Shown: in pieces, positions 46,924 to 55,074 of the stretch
Layout: the number at the start of each line of letters is the position of its first letter
Position numbering within the stretch: position 1 is the stretch's first letter
From: Pseudomonas sp. WS 5079
GTDB taxonomy: Bacteria > Pseudomonadota > Gammaproteobacteria > Pseudomonadales > Pseudomonadaceae
Reading direction: 5' to 3'
DNA length: 64,000 nt
Assembly (NCBI RefSeq): GCF_012985465.1
Contig: NZ_JAAQWN010000002.1
Location: 744,001 to 808,000 of the forward strand
The notes under the pieces: model-generated
What the model saw: only the letters and a program-made list of their open reading frames with translations
The model's database searches: none
Told to the model about the DNA's origin: nothing
Translations under genes and position numbers: made by a program

Positions 46924-47088
46924 ATGAGCAAAAAGCCATCCAAGCATGGCCCCAACAAGGCCAAATCCATCATCGCCCAGCCGTTGTTCCGCAGTCGCCA
47001 GGAACCCGCCGGCAAAGGCAAAGGCAGCTACCGCCGCGAAGCCTTCCAGTCTAATAGCTGGGAGGCTTCTTACTTTCTGGCTGCCTGA
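46924..47088 (+). CDS. arfA: Alternative ribosome-rescue factor A (very short gene)
   Basis: A 54-residue protein, MSKKPSKHGPNKAKSIIAQP then LFRSRQEPAGKGKGSYRREA and a tail FQSNSWEASYFLAA. The core PLFRxR-x6-GKGKGSYRR is the ArfA signature, which binds the empty mRNA channel and recruits RF2 to stalled ribosomes when tmRNA fails. The short length suits the family (E. coli 72, mature about 55). The ATG is preceded by GGAGAG. A 12-bp stem inside the coding end (47038-47069) would, as in E. coli, cause truncation by cleavage or termination and yield a nonstop mRNA that is tagged by tmRNA. It falls between holA and a lytic transglycosylase. Confidence 0.82.
   Translation: MSKKPSKHGPNKAKSIIAQPLFRSRQEPAGKGKGSYRREAFQSNSWEASYFLAA
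47038..47080 (+). promoter_or_regulatory. In-gene hairpin of arfA with T-rich tail
   Basis: GAAGCCTTCCAG (47038-47049) pairs with CTGGGAGGCTTC (47058-47069) over 12 positions with one T-G wobble and an 8-nt loop, followed by TTACTTTCTGG. It lies within codons 39-49, just before the stop, exactly where E. coli arfA carries its RNase III/terminator hairpin. Confidence 0.75.
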
Positions 47089-47149
47089 AGGCAAGCGCCC
47101 CTCTGGCATGATAAGGTCTGCACCTGATTCGTATTTCCTGGACCTGTGC

Positions 47150-48475
47150 ATGCCCTCTAGTCTTTCCCGTCGTTGGCACCTTCGCCAATTGATTGCTGCC
47201 TCCAGCCTGATCCTGTTAGTCGCCTGCGCCGAAAAACCCACCGCCGCCGACGCTCAGCCCCTGCCCACGCTCCAGACCGCACCGGTTGCCGCACCCGCCG
47301 TAGTTGCGCCCCTGGCCGTGAGCAATCTCGATATCCAGCCGACCCAGACCTTTGCCCAATGGCAGGCAGGTTTTCGCGTCGAAGCGCTGAAAGCCGGTAT
47401 CACCCCTGCAGTATTCGACACGGCCTTCGCCAACGTCACCCCTGACATGGCGGTCATCCGTGCCGACCGCAGCCAGCCGGAGTTTTCCCGCCCGGTGTGG
47501 GAATACCTCAACGGCGCCCTGTCGCCGCTGCGTGTGCGCAACGGCCAGGCCCTGCTGGTCAAGCACGCCGATATCCTGCAAAGCATTGAGCAGCGCTACG
47601 GTGTCGATCGCCAGGTACTGGTCTCGGTGTGGGGCATGGAAAGCAACTTCGGTTCGTTCCAGGGCAATAACTCGGTGATCCGCTCCCTGGCGACCCTGGC
47701 CTACGAAGGCCGTCGCCCGGCATTCGCCCAGGCGCAGTTGCTGGCTGCGCTGCAAATCATCCAGCACGGTGATATCCCGGCCGAACAGATGCGCGGTTCC
47801 TGGGCCGGCGCCATGGGCCAGACCCAATTCATACCAACCACCTACAACACCCACGCGGTGGACTTCGATGGCGACGGTCGCCGCGACATCTGGAACAGCT
47901 CGGCCGACGCCCTCGCCTCCACCGCGCACTACCTGCAAAGCTCGGGCTGGCAGAAAGGCCAACCGTGGGGCTTTGAGGTGCGGCAATTGCCGGCGAACTT
48001 CGACTATGCCCTGGCGGATGGTGCAGTGCGCAAGCCGGTCGGCGAGTGGATGAAACTCGGCCTGCAGGTGCCGGCCGGGGCCAGCGTGCCACCCAACGTA
48101 GAAATGCTATCGGCCGCCCTGCTGCTGCCGGCCGGCCATCGCGGCCCGGCGTTCCTGGTGCTGGACAACTTCCGCGCAATCCTCAAGTACAACAACTCGT
48201 CGTCCTACGCCCTGGCGGTCGGCCTGTTGTCCGAGCGTTTTGGCGGCGGTGGGGTGATTCGCGGCGATTGGCCAACGGACGAACTGCCGCTGACGCGCTC
48301 CCAGCGTATCGAGTTGCAGACGGTGTTGAGCGCCAATGGCTATGAAGCTGGTAACCCGGACGGGATTATCGGCGCCAATACGCGCAAGGCGATTCGTGCG
48401 GCGCAGCAGTCGTTGGGCTGGCCGGCGGATGGGTATCCGACAGTGAAGTTGTTGGAGTCGTTGCGTAGCCGCTAG
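47150..48475 (+). CDS. Lytic murein transglycosylase with C-terminal peptidoglycan-binding domain
   Basis: A 441-residue lipoprotein-like enzyme. Signal sequence and lipobox give LLVAC (Cys24), followed by a Pro/Ala-rich linker. The MltB-like catalytic domain has VWGMESNFGSFQG with the catalytic Glu, GSWAGAMGQTQFIPTTY and VDFDGDGRRDIW. The C-terminal PG-binding-1 repeat reads SANGYEAGNPDGIIGANTRKAIRAAQQ. It cleaves glycan strands to 1,6-anhydro products in the periplasm. ATG 47150 is chosen from the lipoprotein signal; the longer frame into arfA is not family-like. A second MltB-family gene lies at 54047. Confidence 0.88.
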   Translation: MPSSLSRRWHLRQLIAASSLILLVACAEKPTAADAQPLPTLQTAPVAAPAVVAPLAVSNLDIQPTQTFAQWQAGFRVEALKAGITPAVFDTAFANVTPDMAVIRADRSQPEFSRPVWEYLNGALSPLRVRNGQALLVKHADILQSIEQRYGVDRQVLVSVWGMESNFGSFQGNNSVIRSLATLAYEGRRPAFAQAQLLAALQIIQHGDIPAEQMRGSWAGAMGQTQFIPTTYNTHAVDFDGDGRRDIWNSSADALASTAHYLQSSGWQKGQPWGFEVRQLPANFDYALADGAVRKPVGEWMKLGLQVPAGASVPPNVEMLSAALLLPAGHRGPAFLVLDNFRAILKYNNSSSYALAVGLLSERFGGGGVIRGDWPTDELPLTRSQRIELQTVLSANGYEAGNPDGIIGANTRKAIRAAQQSLGWPADGYPTVKLLESLRSR

Positions 48476-48480
48476 ATCGG

Positions 48481-48550
48481 TGTAGGGCGACTGCCGCTCC
48501 CACATTTGGAATGCAATTCCCTGTGGGAGCCAGCTTGCTCGCGATAGCGT
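48481..48550. repeat. Degenerate REP pair
   Basis: TGTAGGGCGACTGCCGCTCCCACATTTGG followed by CTGTGGGAGCCAGCTTGCTCGCGATAG. The first arm is truncated; the pair resembles the tail-to-tail arrangement. Confidence 0.6.
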
Positions 48551-48570
48551 GCTGACAGGCGGCAAAACAC

Positions 48571-49503
48571 TCAGAGCCTACACACCACATCCTGCTCCAG
48601 CACCAGCCGCTGTTCCCCCGCATCCAGGCGCACCACCGCACCAATCGGCAAGGTCAGGTTCGGGTCGCAATGACCACTGCGCCAGCCGGACAGGACCGGG
48701 ATGCACAACGGCTCGAAGGTCTGCTTCAACAACCGCTCCAGCGCCACACTATCCACCCCCGCCACATCCCCCACCAGCACACCGCGCACCTGCGCCAGCT
48801 TGCCCGCCAGGCGCAAGTGCGTCAGCAGGCGGTCGATGCGGTAGATCGGCTCGTTGACGTCCTCGATAAACAGAATGATGCCGTCGGCATCAAGCTCAAA
48901 GGGCGTGCCCATCACGGCCGCGATCATCGACAGGTTGCCCCCCAACAGGCGCCCACAGGCGATGCCAGGCTCAACGGTGGTCAACGGGTACGCCACTGGG
49001 TGCGCCAGCACACTGCCAGCGCCCAGCCGCCCACGCAGCAGGCTGAACAGTGATGATTCGGTGGGTTGTTGCTTGTCACCGAGCAGGTCGGCATTCAGCA
49101 TCGGGCCGTGGAAAGTCACGAAGCCGGCGTAGCGACTGATCGCCAAGTGCAGCGCGGTGATATCGCTGTAGCCGACGAAGGGCTTGGGATTGGCCGCCAG
49201 CAGCGCGAAATCCACGCTGTCGAGCAAACGCGGGGTGCCGTAGCCGCCGCGCAGGCAGAAGATGGCGTCGATCTCGGGGTCGGCAAAGGCCGCATGCAGG
49301 TCACGCAGGCGGACTTTATCGCTGCCGGCCAGGTAGCCATCGCGCTCATACACCCCCGAGAAGATCCGCAGCTCGTAGCCACGGGCGCGCATCCATTGCC
49401 CGGCCTTTTCAACATCCAGCGCGGCGGGGCCGGCGGGAGCGATGAGGCCGATCACGCCTTCGGCGCGCAGGGCGGGTACGGCGGTGGCAAGCGGGTCAGT
49501 CAT
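48571..49503 (-). CDS. ldcA: Muramoyltetrapeptide (LD-) carboxypeptidase
   Basis: A 310-residue S66-family LD-carboxypeptidase that trims the terminal D-Ala from recycled murein tetrapeptides in the cytoplasm. IGLIAPAGPA at the N-terminus, KPFVGYSDITALHLA with the nucleophile Ser, LRGGYGTPRLLDSVDF, GGNLSMIAAVMGTPFELDADGIILFIEDVNEPIYRIDR with the catalytic Glu, and GWRSGHCDPNLTLPIGA with the His are present. It lies upstream of lipA on the opposite side of a REPIN, among other cell-wall genes. Confidence 0.88.
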   Translation of the reverse strand: MTDPLATAVPALRAEGVIGLIAPAGPAALDVEKAGQWMRARGYELRIFSGVYERDGYLAGSDKVRLRDLHAAFADPEIDAIFCLRGGYGTPRLLDSVDFALLAANPKPFVGYSDITALHLAISRYAGFVTFHGPMLNADLLGDKQQPTESSLFSLLRGRLGAGSVLAHPVAYPLTTVEPGIACGRLLGGNLSMIAAVMGTPFELDADGIILFIEDVNEPIYRIDRLLTHLRLAGKLAQVRGVLVGDVAGVDSVALERLLKQTFEPLCIPVLSGWRSGHCDPNLTLPIGAVVRLDAGEQRLVLEQDVVCRL

Positions 49504-49538
49504 CCTTGGTTCTCCCTATTCTGTACAGCGCAACGAAC

Positions 49539-49625
49539 TGTGGGAGCGGGCTTGCCCGCGATGCAGACGCCTCGGTGTATCAGTTGCACCGAGGCGATGC
49601 TATCGCGGGCAAGCCCGCTCCCACA
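49539..49625. repeat. REPIN (inverted REP pair) with strong inner stem
   Basis: TGTGGGAGCGGGCTTGCCCGCGATG and inverted arm ATCGCGGGCAAGCCCGCTCCCACA. The spacer adds GCCTCGGTG...CACCGAGGC, so the whole unit can form a long two-part hairpin. Confidence 0.88.
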
Positions 49626-49675
49626 CAAGCCAGCTCCATACACACCCATCCAGACAGATGGATCGGCGCCAAGGC

Positions 49676-50701
49676 TCAGGAAACCAGGCTAGCCTTGACC
49701 AGCTTGGCCTGCTCGTCGGCGTGGTACGACGAACGCACCAGCGGGCCCGACGCGACGTTCTTGAAGCCCATCTTGTAACCTTCTTCGGCAAACCAGGCAA
49801 AGGTGTCCGGGTGCACGAAACGCTGCACCGGCAAGTGGCTGCGCGACGGTTGCAGATACTGACCGAGGGTCAGCATGTCGATGTCGTGTTCGCGCATGCG
49901 CTTCATGACTTCGATGACTTCTTCGTCGGTTTCGCCCAGGCCCAGCATCAAGCCGGACTTGGTGGGGATGTGCGGCATCATCTGCTTGAATTTCTGCAGC
50001 AGGGTCAGCGACCACTGGTAGTCCGAACCCGGGCGCGCGGCCTTGTACAGGCGTGGCACGGTTTCCAGGTTGTGGTTGAACACATCTGGCGGCTCGGCGG
50101 CGGTGATTTCCAGGGCGACGTCCATGCGGCCACGGTAGTCCGGGACCAGGGTCTCGAGCATCACATTCGGCGACAATTTGCGGATTTCACGGATGCAGTC
50201 GGCAAAGTGCTGGGCACCGCCGTCGCGCAGGTCATCGCGGTCAACCGAAGTGATCACCACGTACTTGAGTTTCAGGTCGGCAATGGCGATGGCCAGGCTT
50301 TCCGGCTCGTTGACGTCCAGTGGCTTGGGCCGGCCGTGGCCAACGTCGCAGAACGGGCAGCGACGGGTGCAGATGTCACCCATGATCATGAAGGTCGCGG
50401 TGCCGCCAGAGAAGCACTCGCCCAGGTTCGGGCAGGAGGCTTCTTCGCACACGCTGTGCAGTTTGTGTTTGCGCAGCAGCGCCTTGATACGGTCGACTTC
50501 CGGCGAGACCGGGATGCGCACGCGAATCCAGTCGGGCTTTTTCGGCAGTTCGGTGGTCGGAATGATCTTCACCGGGATGCGTGCAACCTTCTCGGCGCCG
50601 CGCAGCTTGACGCCGGCTTCCACCTTGGCACGCGGAGCCGGGGCCGGACGGTCGGTAATGTCCAGCGTCGGGATCATGGTTTGCACAACATCAGTAGTCA
50701 T
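49676..50701 (-). CDS. lipA: Lipoyl synthase
   Basis: A 341-residue radical-SAM enzyme inserting sulfur into octanoyl groups. The auxiliary cluster Cys lie in [13 protein letters not shown] and the radical-SAM triad in [34 protein letters not shown] (short form: [11 protein letters not shown]) and the C-terminal SSYHADEQ are standard. The start is one base after the lipB stop (50703), so the two genes are tightly linked, with lipB first. Confidence 0.95.
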   Translation of the reverse strand: MTTDVVQTMIPTLDITDRPAPAPRAKVEAGVKLRGAEKVARIPVKIIPTTELPKKPDWIRVRIPVSPEVDRIKALLRKHKLHSVCEEASCPNLGECFSGGTATFMIMGDICTRRCPFCDVGHGRPKPLDVNEPESLAIAIADLKLKYVVITSVDRDDLRDGGAQHFADCIREIRKLSPNVMLETLVPDYRGRMDVALEITAAEPPDVFNHNLETVPRLYKAARPGSDYQWSLTLLQKFKQMMPHIPTKSGLMLGLGETDEEVIEVMKRMREHDIDMLTLGQYLQPSRSHLPVQRFVHPDTFAWFAEEGYKMGFKNVASGPLVRSSYHADEQAKLVKASLVS

Positions 50702-50702
50702 A

Positions 50703-51350
50703 TCAGTCGATTCCGCCCGTCAGGGTCGTCTGCTCAGCATAGTCGAGGTGTTTGACGAGCTGCGCGCGCAGCCGGGCACTTACCTCGGCAAATTCTATGG
50801 GTGTTGCGTGATCGCTCAACTGGGTCATGGCCAAACCGGCGTAACCACAGGGATTGATCCGGAGAAACGGCGCCAGGTCCATGTCCACGTTCAGGGCCAG
50901 GCCATGAAAGGAACAGCCATGACGAATACGCAGGCCCAGGGAGGCGATTTTCGCGCCGTTGACATACACACCTGGAGCATCGGGCTTGGCCGCGGCAGTC
51001 ACACCGTAACTGGCCAGCAGCTCGATCAGGCAGTTCTCCATGCGACTGACCAGCTCACGCACGCCATAACCCAGCTTGCGCACATCCAGCAGCAAGTAAG
51101 CCACCAGTTGTCCGGGCCCATGGTAAGTCACTTGACCACCCCGGTCGACCTGCACCACCGCAATATCACCCGGAAGTAGTAGATGCTCGGCCTTGCCAGC
51201 CTGGCCCTGGGTGAATACCGGCGGGTGCTCCACCAGCCAGATTTCGTCGGGAGCCGAGCTGCCGCGCTCATTGGTAAAGCGCTGCATGGCGTGCCAGACA
51301 GGCTCGTACGCCATCTGGCCGAGCTCGCGAAAGCCCAGAACCTGTGACAT
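50703..51350 (-). CDS. lipB: Octanoyltransferase LipB
   Basis: A 215-residue enzyme moving octanoyl from ACP to lipoyl domains. The block [17 protein letters not shown] and catalytic Lys region [15 protein letters not shown] with Cys in [14 protein letters not shown] are intact. ATG 51350 gives a TGATG overlap with the ybeD stop; an alternative GTG at 51353 adds one codon. Second of the ybeD-lipB-lipA unit. Confidence 0.93.
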   Translation of the reverse strand: MSQVLGFRELGQMAYEPVWHAMQRFTNERGSSAPDEIWLVEHPPVFTQGQAGKAEHLLLPGDIAVVQVDRGGQVTYHGPGQLVAYLLLDVRKLGYGVRELVSRMENCLIELLASYGVTAAAKPDAPGVYVNGAKIASLGLRIRHGCSFHGLALNVDMDLAPFLRINPCGYAGLAMTQLSDHATPIEFAEVSARLRAQLVKHLDYAEQTTLTGGID

Positions 51351-51625
51351 CACAACACCATATGTACGAAACCGGTGGCTCGCAGTTCGCTGTTGATGTC
51401 GTAAAGCTGATCTTGACCGGTCGCAACGATGTGCAACTGGATCGTGGTGTACTTACCGTTGGTGCTCAAGCGCTCATCCACACGGTTGTCGTTGATCGTT
51501 GCGTGTTTACGCATGATCTCGAGGATCTTGTCTTTGTTGCCCACGCCGGTATCGCTGATCACCTTGACGGGATAGTCCGTCACCGGGAATTCGATCTTTG
51601 GCGCCTTTACTTCTTTATCGGTCAT
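51350..51625 (-). CDS. ybeD: DUF493/YbeD family protein
   Basis: A 91-residue regulator-like protein of the YbeD family. [23 protein letters not shown] and [25 protein letters not shown] match the family, whose fold resembles ACT domains. It is next to lipB in many gammaproteobacteria but no biochemical role is agreed. ATG 51625 was chosen because the longer upstream frame lacks similarity and crosses an intercistronic hairpin. The stop overlaps the lipB start (TGATG). Confidence 0.88.
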   Translation of the reverse strand: MTDKEVKAPKIEFPVTDYPVKVISDTGVGNKDKILEIMRKHATINDNRVDERLSTNGKYTTIQLHIVATGQDQLYDINSELRATGFVHMVL

Positions 51626-51663
51626 GGCGTAACGGCCTCGTAAGCGGTAAGCCGTGGCGACGA

Positions 51664-51698
51664 GCAAAGCCCCGCGTCGGATCAACGCAGGGCTTTGC
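51664..51698 (-). terminator. Strong hairpin between dacA and ybeD
   Basis: GCAAAGCCC-C-GCGT and ACGC-A-GGGCTTTGC pair over 13 positions with a single C/A mismatch and a 7-nt loop. A T-run follows neither strand, but the stem contains TTT on its 3' side; it could act as a partial terminator or RNase site that lowers ybeD-lip expression. Confidence 0.5.
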
Positions 51699-51710
51699 GG
51701 GTGCACACAA

Positions 51711-52868
51711 TCAGTTGAACAAGCCGTAGAAGAATAGACGGATGCTATCCCACACGCGGCGGAAGATACCACCTTCCTCAACGGCGTCGAGTGCGATCAG
51801 ATCGGCGCTGTGTACGACTTTGTCGTCCAGCTTCACTTCGACTTTACCGATCACATCGCCCTTGGCGATTGGCGCGGTCAGTTGTGGGTTCATGGTCATG
51901 CTGGCAGCCAGTTTCTTCAGCTGGCCTTTAGGCATGGTCAAGGTCAGGTCGTCAGCCAGGCCGGCCTTGACTTGACGCTCGGTGCCTTTCCACACAGGAG
52001 CCTGGGCCAGCTCAGCGCCCTTCTGGTAGAAGGTCTGGGTTTCGAAGAAGCGGAAACCGTAGGTCAGCAGCTTCTGGGTTTCAGCCGCACGGGCCTGCTC
52101 GCTGTTGGTGCCGAACACCACGGCGATCAAGCGTTGGCCATCACGCACAGCCGAAGACACCATGCAGTAGCCGGCCTCGTCGGTGTGGCCGGTTTTCAGG
52201 CCATCGACGGTCTTGTCGCGCCACAGCAACAGGTTGCGGTTAGGCTGCTTGATGTTGTTCCAGAAGAATTCTTTCTGGGAGTAGATGGCGTAGTGCACCG
52301 GGTCGACACGAATGATCGCGCGGGCCAGGATCGCCATGTCATGGGCCGACGAGTAGTGGTCTGGGTTTGGCAGGCCGGTCGGGTTCATGAAGTGGCTGTT
52401 GGTCATGCCCAGGTCAGTCACGGTTTTGTTCATCATGTCGGCGAATGCATCTTCGCTGCCGGCAATATGCTCGGCCAGGGCGACGCTGGCGTCGTTACCG
52501 GACTGGATGATGATGCCGTGCAGCAGGTCGCTGACAGTCACCTGGGAGCCGACCTTGATGAACATCCGCGAACCGCCGGTACGCCAGGCGTTTTCGCTGA
52601 CGGTCACCGGATCGTTTTCACCGATCTGGCCGCGACGGATTTCCAGGGTCGCGATGTAGGCGGTCATCAGCTTGGTCAGGCTGGCCGGCGGCAGGCGCTG
52701 GTCACCGTTGTTTTCGACCAGCACGTTGCCGCTTGCGGCATCCATGAGCACGTAGGACTTGGCAGCCAGTTGCGGTGGCGCTGGCATCATTTCGACGGCC
52801 CAGGCAGCGGGCGCGATGATCAGCGGGACAAGCAGGCACAGGCGTTTGGCTAAGGTGGTGATGTTCAT
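51711..52868 (-). CDS. dacA: D-alanyl-D-alanine carboxypeptidase (PBP5/6 family)
   Basis: A 385-residue penicillin-binding protein that removes the terminal D-Ala of stem peptides. Signal peptide (LLVPLIIAPAAWA) leads into the PBP fold with ASLTKLMTAYIA (Ser-x2-Lys), SGNDAS (SxN) and KTGHTDEAG (KTG). The C-terminal PBP5-C domain and the amphipathic end (GGIFRRVWDSIRLFFYGLFN) anchor it to the inner membrane. P. aeruginosa calls this gene dacC, so naming varies. The 5' leader holds several hairpins. Confidence 0.93.
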   Translation of the reverse strand: MNITTLAKRLCLLVPLIIAPAAWAVEMMPAPPQLAAKSYVLMDAASGNVLVENNGDQRLPPASLTKLMTAYIATLEIRRGQIGENDPVTVSENAWRTGGSRMFIKVGSQVTVSDLLHGIIIQSGNDASVALAEHIAGSEDAFADMMNKTVTDLGMTNSHFMNPTGLPNPDHYSSAHDMAILARAIIRVDPVHYAIYSQKEFFWNNIKQPNRNLLLWRDKTVDGLKTGHTDEAGYCMVSSAVRDGQRLIAVVFGTNSEQARAAETQKLLTYGFRFFETQTFYQKGAELAQAPVWKGTERQVKAGLADDLTLTMPKGQLKKLAASMTMNPQLTAPIAKGDVIGKVEVKLDDKVVHSADLIALDAVEEGGIFRRVWDSIRLFFYGLFN

Positions 52869-52895
52869 CCGTCTCTCGAAATTGCTTATGGAAAC

Positions 52896-52983
52896 TTGCC
52901 CTCGCGGGCAAAACTATTCAGACAGCCCGTTGCCAGGCTGTCGCGTATTCAGTTGCCAGCTCAACCCTTGCCTTCGGGTTTTT
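52896..52983. other. Three hairpins in the dacA leader
   Basis: TTGCCC-TCGC-GGGCAA (52896-52911), GACAGCC with GGCTGTC (52921-52942), and AACCC with GGGTT (52963-52980) lie in the 183-bp gap. The third is followed on the + strand by TTTATTATT, giving an intrinsic terminator that would face away from dacA. On the minus strand the set would form a structured 5' leader. Confidence 0.5.
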
Positions 52984-53051
52984 ATTATTCGACGAGCCTG
53001 CAACCAGGGCCCCGGCACGCAAACGCGCCAGCACCCCAGATCCGCTACTGC

Positions 53052-54047
53052 TTATTCGGCGCTGACCACGCTGGGCTGACCCAGGTTGGCCAGTCGCACG
53101 CTGTTCTGCACCTGGGCAATCTCGCCCGCCGAGCCGATGGGGCCCAGGCGTACCCGGTGCAGGGTCTGCTGGTTACGCACGATGGAGCTGATAAACACTG
53201 GCGCGCTGACCATCCCGCTGAGCTTGGACCTTAACAGTTCTGCCGCATCCGGGTTGGCGAAAGCGCCGACTTGCAGGTACTGCCCGCCCGCTGCATTGCC
53301 CGGCGCCGCCTGTGGCACCGCCACGACTGGCGCGGCGTGCTGCTGGGGCGGCGGCGTCCACTGCTCGACCTTGCCCGCCGAAGCGGTGATCTGCGGTTGT
53401 GCGCTTTGTGGTTCGTTGAGCATCAATGGCGCTGGCTTGCCGCGCTGGGCCCAGTACTGGGCCGGATCGATGCCTTCGACCTTGACCCGCGCCGTGCCGG
53501 ATTCGGCATAGCCGAGTTTTTTCGCGGCAGCGTAGGACAAGTCGATGATTCGGTCGGAGTAGAACGGCCCACGGTCGTTGACCCGCAGGATTACCACGCG
53601 GTTGTTGTCCAGGTTGGTCACCCGTACGTAGGCCGGCAGCGGCAGGGTCTTGTGCGCCGCGCTCATGCCATACAGGTCATACACTTCGCCGTTGGCGGTG
53701 TTCTGGCCGTGGAACTTGGTGCCGTACCAGGATGCGGTGCCCGACTGCACGTAGTTCTTGGACTCTTGCAGCGGGAAGTAGGTCTTGCCCAGCACCGTGT
53801 AGGGGTTGGCTTTATAGTTGCCGGTATGCAGGGTCGGCGTGGCATCCGGGATGCGCGAGACATCGACGTCCCACCACGGCGCGCCGTCCTTGTGGGCCCG
53901 GTTGATATCCAGCCCCGGCTGCGCGCGGACTACCGGGCCACTGGCCTTCTGCGCCGGCGCGCGGCTGGTGGAGCAACTGACAACCAGCAAGGACAATGCG
54001 GCCAGCGCCACCAGCTTGAGCGGTTTATTGATCGGCGATACCCGCAT
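53052..54047 (-). CDS. rlpA: Septal ring lytic transglycosylase RlpA
   Basis: A 331-residue lipoprotein. Lipobox SCSTS (Cys25) is followed by a short linker, then a double-psi beta-barrel domain (SGTASWYGTKFHGQNTANGEVYDLYG; catalytic Asp in LRVNDRGPFYSDRIIDLS). A Pro/Gln-rich linker follows, and the C-terminal SPOR domain (GQYLQVGAFANPDAAELL and HRVRLGPIGS) targets septa. It cleaves naked glycan strands during daughter cell separation. The start overlaps the mltB stop (TAATG), indicating coupled translation in this peptidoglycan operon. Confidence 0.92.
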   Translation of the reverse strand: MRVSPINKPLKLVALAALSLLVVSCSTSRAPAQKASGPVVRAQPGLDINRAHKDGAPWWDVDVSRIPDATPTLHTGNYKANPYTVLGKTYFPLQESKNYVQSGTASWYGTKFHGQNTANGEVYDLYGMSAAHKTLPLPAYVRVTNLDNNRVVILRVNDRGPFYSDRIIDLSYAAAKKLGYAESGTARVKVEGIDPAQYWAQRGKPAPLMLNEPQSAQPQITASAGKVEQWTPPPQQHAAPVVAVPQAAPGNAAGGQYLQVGAFANPDAAELLRSKLSGMVSAPVFISSIVRNQQTLHRVRLGPIGSAGEIAQVQNSVRLANLGQPSVVSAE

Positions 54048-55063
54048 TACTTGACGCCCCGTGCTTGAACCAGCATGTCTGACAGCTGATGCACGGCCAT
54101 GGCGTACATCACACTGCGGTTATAACGCGTGATTGCGTAAAAATTCTTCAGGCCCATCCAGTACTCCGGACCGTCTGCACCTTCCAGGCGGAAGGCAGTA
54201 ACCGGCATATCATCGCGCAGCGCATCATGACTTGACCAGCCCAGCGCCCGCAACTCCCCGACGGTTTTCACCGGCTCGATCCCCTGGGTCAGGCCTTCAT
54301 CGGCGCGATCGCCCGTGACATCGGCGCGGATCACCACCGGCTCGCCAGCCACCCAGCCATGACGCTTGAAGTAGCTGGCAACGCTGCCGATGGCATCATC
54401 GGGGTTGCTCCAGATGTTGATATGGCCATCACCGTCAAAATCCACGGCGTAGGCACGAAAGCTGCTAGGCATGAACTGCGGCAGGCCCATGGCCCCGGCG
54501 TAGGAGCCTTTGAGGGTCAGCGGGTCGACCTGCTCTTCACGGGCCAGCAGCAGGAACTCACGCAGTTCCTTGCGGAAGAATTCGGCGCGGGGCGGGTAAT
54601 CGAAGCCCAGGGTCGACAAGGCGTCGATCACCCGGTAGCTGCCGGTATTGCGCCCGTAAAAGGTTTCAACGCCGATGATCGAGACGATCACCTGGGCCGG
54701 TACGCCATATTCCTGCTCGGCACGGGCCAGCACGGCCTCGTGCTGCCGCCAGAAATCCACACCCCGCGCCACGCGGGCGTCGGTGAGGAACATCGGGCGA
54801 TAGTCCTTCCACTGCTTGACGCGTTCGGCGGGGCGGGAAATGGCGTCGAGTATCGCCTGCTTGCGCTGCGCCTCGCGGAACACGCCCATCAGTTGTTCGC
54901 CGGCGAAACCATAGTCACGCGTCATCTCACCGACAAATTCGGCGACCTGGGGCGAGCCGTCGTAATCGCCGGCCAGGGCTGGCTGTGCAGCGCCAAAGGC
55001 GCCCAACAAGCCCAGGCAGGACGCATATCGAGCAGCCCAGCCGCGCATTGCTTGCATTGACAT
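54047..55063 (-). CDS. mltB: Lytic murein transglycosylase B
   Basis: A 338-residue enzyme with an N-terminal signal peptide (YASCLGLLGAFGAAQPALA, no lipobox, so the soluble SltB1 type is possible). The catalytic domain contains IIGVETFYGRNTGSYRVIDAL with catalytic Glu, SYAGAMGLPQFMPSSFR and VDFDGDGHINIWSNPDDAIGS. The C-terminus (MGLKNFYAITRYNRSVMYAMAV) is typical. ATG 55063 with AAGGTG upstream was preferred to GTG 55093, which overlaps rodA. It is between rodA and rlpA. Confidence 0.9.
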   Translation of the reverse strand: MSMQAMRGWAARYASCLGLLGAFGAAQPALAGDYDGSPQVAEFVGEMTRDYGFAGEQLMGVFREAQRKQAILDAISRPAERVKQWKDYRPMFLTDARVARGVDFWRQHEAVLARAEQEYGVPAQVIVSIIGVETFYGRNTGSYRVIDALSTLGFDYPPRAEFFRKELREFLLLAREEQVDPLTLKGSYAGAMGLPQFMPSSFRAYAVDFDGDGHINIWSNPDDAIGSVASYFKRHGWVAGEPVVIRADVTGDRADEGLTQGIEPVKTVGELRALGWSSHDALRDDMPVTAFRLEGADGPEYWMGLKNFYAITRYNRSVMYAMAVHQLSDMLVQARGVK

Positions 55064-55074
55064 CTTCACCTTAT

